Shown one piece after another: positions 61,610 through 64,000 of a stretch of DNA of 64,000 bases. This stretch comes from Sardina pilchardus (taxonomy: Eukaryota; Chordata; Actinopteri; Clupeiformes; Clupeidae). The number at the start of each line of letters is the position of its first letter. Position 1 is the stretch's first letter. The translations under genes were made by a program, and so were the position numbers. A model generated the notes under the pieces. That model saw only the letters and a program-made list of their open reading frames with translations. It searched no databases and had not been told where the DNA came from. The stretch is from positions 13,787,410 through 13,851,409 of the forward strand of contig NC_085006.1 of NCBI RefSeq assembly GCF_963854185.1, read 5' to 3'.

Positions 61610-62081
61610 TGCGTGTGTGTGTCTGTCTGTCTGTGTGTCTGTCTGTCTGTGTGTGAGGAGAGAGATTCCTGTTGGGGCGGTGTGACTGGGCAGTGTTCAG
61701 ACTGGGTGAGTGGGCGCGTGATTTACAAACTGGCACTCTTCCACTTTGTTCCAGTACATTGCAAATGCGGCTGTTACTAGGCAAACACACACATACACAT
61801 ACACACAAACACACACTCACACACTCTCACACTCACACATGCACAAACAGGTACTGGCAAACACAAAAGGAGAGACAGATATACACAGACACACACACAT
61901 AGACATAAATACACTCCCACACACACACACACACACACACAGCTGTGGTGTGTACTGACTGGAAGGAGGGTGGTCTGGAGTCTCCGATGCCCCCTGTCCT
62001 CTCCAGGGGGGGCGGCAGCTCGGCTTGACTGTCTGCACACACTGAGCCTCCATCTGAGTGGGAACCGTCTGCAGACACCAG
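52788..62081 (-). CDS. dvl3: Dishevelled 3, 5' end outside the window
   Basis: Thirteen exons: 62081-61960, 59195-59068, 58158-58023, 56724-56631, 56449-56380, 56059-55920, 55797-55721, 55580-55513, 55115-54966, 54417-54286, 54101-53934, 53752-53537 and 53215-52788. They give 642 codons in frame; about 80 N-terminal residues (DIX domain) are missing beyond the window. The first visible exon reads [10 protein letters not shown], right after the DIX region. The order is a basic patch ([11 protein letters not shown]), the PDZ domain ([20 protein letters not shown]), the DEP domain ([20 protein letters not shown]) and the C-terminus ending [10 protein letters not shown], the conserved PDZ-binding-type Dvl tail. 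Role: cytoplasmic hub of canonical and PCP Wnt signalling. Glycine and Arg/Glu runs are longer than in human. Confidence 0.96.
55662..55715. repeat. (TG)n microsatellite beside a dvl3 donor
   Basis: On the coding strand the donor gtaagacac of exon 55797-55721 runs directly into (AC)n. The companion tract (AC)n at 55896-55919 forms the donor of the next upstream exon. Confidence 0.95.
57695..57985. repeat. Long compound (TG)n microsatellite in dvl3 intron
   Basis: About 290 bases of TG repeats are broken by ATATATCTCTCT, GGATGT and single changes. The tract ends about 38 bases from the donor of exon 58158-58023. Open frames across it are artefacts of the repeat. Confidence 0.95.
59345..59462. 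repeat. (AC)n microsatellites in dvl3 intron
   Basis: Two AC tracts (about 59345-59380 and 59403-59462) are separated by a TTCAAACAC/AAATAC spacer. Further (TG)n tracts follow at 59648-59688 and 59791-59848, and (AC)n at 60258-60325. Confidence 0.95.
60522..61328. mobile_element. Non-autonomous inverted-repeat element in dvl3 intron
   Basis: AGCCCCTTTCACATTCA at 60522-60538 is matched exactly in reverse at 61312-61328, giving 17-bp perfect terminal repeats. Inside, the motif AATGTGAAAG recurs (about 60588 and 61257). The 0.8-kb body has no transposase frame. It is probably a non-autonomous DNA transposon; the family is not assigned. Confidence 0.75.
61534..61654. repeat. (TG)n / (TGTC)n compound microsatellite
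   Basis: TG repeats are interrupted by CG steps and end in GTCTGTCTGT blocks. It lies in the dvl3 intron, with a second (AC)n tract at 61917-61940 close to the donor of exon 62081-61960. Confidence 0.95.
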
Positions 62082-62082
62082 C

Positions 62083-62121
<39 letters not shown>

Positions 62122-62242
62122 TTTCTGAGCGCTTAATATCACGTTAATAGAATAATAATCACAGGGGCAAAAAGAGGAAACAGTGGGTCTGAAAGGAGAA
62201 AAAGATGGAAATAAAGACACAGCAGGAGAGAGGAATGAGAGT

Positions 62243-62315
<73 letters not shown>

Positions 62316-63105
62316 TGTACACAAGTCTAGGGCAAGAATGAGGAAATCCAAAGACGAGAGAGACAGAGTGTGCTAAGATTAGTTCTAACTGTACATAATG
62401 CTCAAAAAGTCCATAATTTACAATGTGCTGGTCTCCTTAATGCGAAACAGATGGAGTTAGATGGAGTGCTAAAGAAGTGAGAGAGAGATAGAGAGATAGA
62501 GAAGAGAGAGAGATAGAGAGAGAGAAACAAAAAGAGAGAGAGAGGAAGAGAGAGATGGGAAATAGCTTGAGAGTTGAATAGATAAATCAGAGATGTAATA
62601 GCCTCTGGAATGATGAGCATTAGCGAGGGCTGGCGGGTTAACGGCGTGGCGGTGTGAATGGGCTCATTGACATGGACCGGACGGACAAACAGAGGGGCTC
62701 TCATTCCTGGCGTCCGCTGCCAACACCACACAACACCCTCTCCCACACACACACACACACACACACACCTCCGCCTCTCCTCCCAGATAAAACTCCTGCC
62801 CCAGGGAACGCGCGTGTGTCTACCCATCCATTCGGAGGTCCTTCCATCCATCCTTGAACACCCCCCACCACCACCCCTCTTTCCCCCAAAACAACAGCAT
62901 TCTCCCCGCCGGCGGTCCCAGCAGCCTCCACACCCCATCTGATTGAATCTTCTCGTTAGGGGACATTAGGAGATATTTCAGGAGTGTTTTTGTGAGCGCC
63001 CTGTGACTCCAGTTAGTTAATCCAATCATCTGGATGAGTGTGGGCCACTGTTCAGGGTCCACATGCCTGTTAATTCTACAATGGACCAGACAAGGGGGAT
63101 GTGGG

Positions 63106-63149
<44 letters not shown>

Positions 63150-64000
63150 GTGGGGGTGGGGGGCAGAGGGGTAGCCGAAGCCTGAAGGTGCGCTGTGGGA
63201 TAAAAACCAGTAGGGGTCTCCTCTTGTTTGGCATGGCAGGGGGGTGAATGTGTGCATGTGTGCGTGTGTGAGTATGTGTGTATATACGCCCACGCATGTG
63301 TGTGTATGTGTGTGTGTGCGAGCATGTGTGTATTTTGTGAGTGTGTTTGTGGGGGGTTTCGGAAAAACTCCCGATACGGCCGCCTCGGCAGCCGACCACA
63401 GCCACCGTGGCACGTTCGCCGCCGCGGAGGCAGACAGAGCTGGACGGAGCAGGAAGGAGCGCGGCGTTCTGGGGACGAGGCGAGAGTGCACCGAGAGGAC
63501 ACGCATAGCTCTCTAACCATGGGCCTCTCTAGCCACGCTCTTTCCATCTCTCTCTCTCTCTTTCTGTCTCTTTCTCTCCATCTTTCTGTTTTTCTCTATC
63601 CCTCTTTCTGTTTCTCTGTCCCTCTTTCCATCCCTCTCTCTCTCCCTCTTTCCATCTCTCACTGTTTCTACCTCTCACCATCTCTCTCTCTCTCCACCTC
63701 TGCCTTTCCCCCAGACCTCTACTCCAACCCTTCTCTGTTTCTACCTTTCCATCTCTCCCCATCTCATTCTCTTCCCTTTCTCATTTTTGCCTCCTGCCAT
63801 TCGCCTTTGCACCCCTTTCTCTCTCTCTTTCTCTTTCTTCTCTCCATCTTTTCATCTTTCACCATCTCTCTCTCTCTCCCTCTCTCCTCTTGGCAGTCTG
63901 GTTGGAGAGGGTCAGTGAGATCGGCGGGGAGTTAAAGAGCACACCTTCTGTTTCTCCTCACACCACTGATTACAAGGACGGGGGCAGGGACAGGGTCCAG
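62082..64000 (-). other. dvl3 intron to the window edge
   Basis: No DIX-domain exon was found. The stretch holds (GA)n at 62083-62114 and 62243-62315, (AC)n at 62743-62768, (GT)n at 63111-63148, a CpG-rich segment at 63358-63520 and a 340-base CT-rich tract at 63540-63890. Open frames here are low-complexity. Confidence 0.6.

Noticed and set aside
62820..63547. Long minus-strand open frames near the right edge as dvl3 N-terminal exons
   Set aside because: They do not contain the DIX sequence expected before LVSADGSH and are rich in His-Thr repeat reading; the true exons must lie outside the window.

Overview
This is an ordinary vertebrate nuclear window, almost certainly from a teleost fish. 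The evidence is split genes with GT-AG introns, fish-type dispersed repeats and small inverted-repeat elements, very dense (AC)n and (AG)n microsatellites, and compact introns. I cannot name the species. Eight protein-coding genes were reassembled by joining exons at splice sites that keep the reading frame and match the expected family length. I saw no bacterial, phage, CRISPR or operon-like structure, and no undescribed multi-gene system.

Layout: (1) an LRR/Ig/transmembrane gene, probably lrrc66 (+, 695-3675); (2) a dcun1d5-type gene (-, 5070-9384 or beyond), tail-to-tail with it; (3) eif2a (-, 12568-18308); (4) serp1/RAMP4 (+, 18869-20252), head-to-head with eif2a over a 560-bp bidirectional promoter; (5) pcyt1a (+, 24429-27406); (6) mmp23 (-, 31447-35709), tail-to-tail with pcyt1a; (7) ap2m1 (-, 40134-48170); (8) dvl3 (-, 52788-62081), whose DIX-domain exons lie beyond the right edge. 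From memory of human maps, eif2a-serp1 (3q25), pcyt1a (3q29) and ap2m1-dvl3 (3q27) are all human 3q genes. The lrrc66-dcun1d pair recalls LRRC66-DCUN1D4 on 4q12, and mmp23 (1p36) is the outsider.

The genes share no single pathway. They cover cullin neddylation (dcun1d5), non-canonical translation initiation (eif2a), translocon stabilisation (serp1), phosphatidylcholine synthesis (pcyt1a), an Ig/ShK membrane metalloprotease (mmp23), clathrin cargo selection (ap2m1) and Wnt signalling (dvl3). Ap2m1 and Dvl are known functional partners in Frizzled endocytosis, and they sit side by side here as in mammals.

The most interesting points are fine-scale. There is a 6-nt microexon in ap2m1, and a tandem duplication inside an ap2m1 intron that carries two identical candidate 15-nt microexons. 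The dcun1d5-type protein can be extended with a DCUN1D4-like N-terminus. Both tail-to-tail pairs have opposed poly(A) signals that nearly touch. Several splice sites are built directly from microsatellites, dvl3 has a tandem NAGNAG acceptor, and there are several palindromic or inverted-repeat elements.
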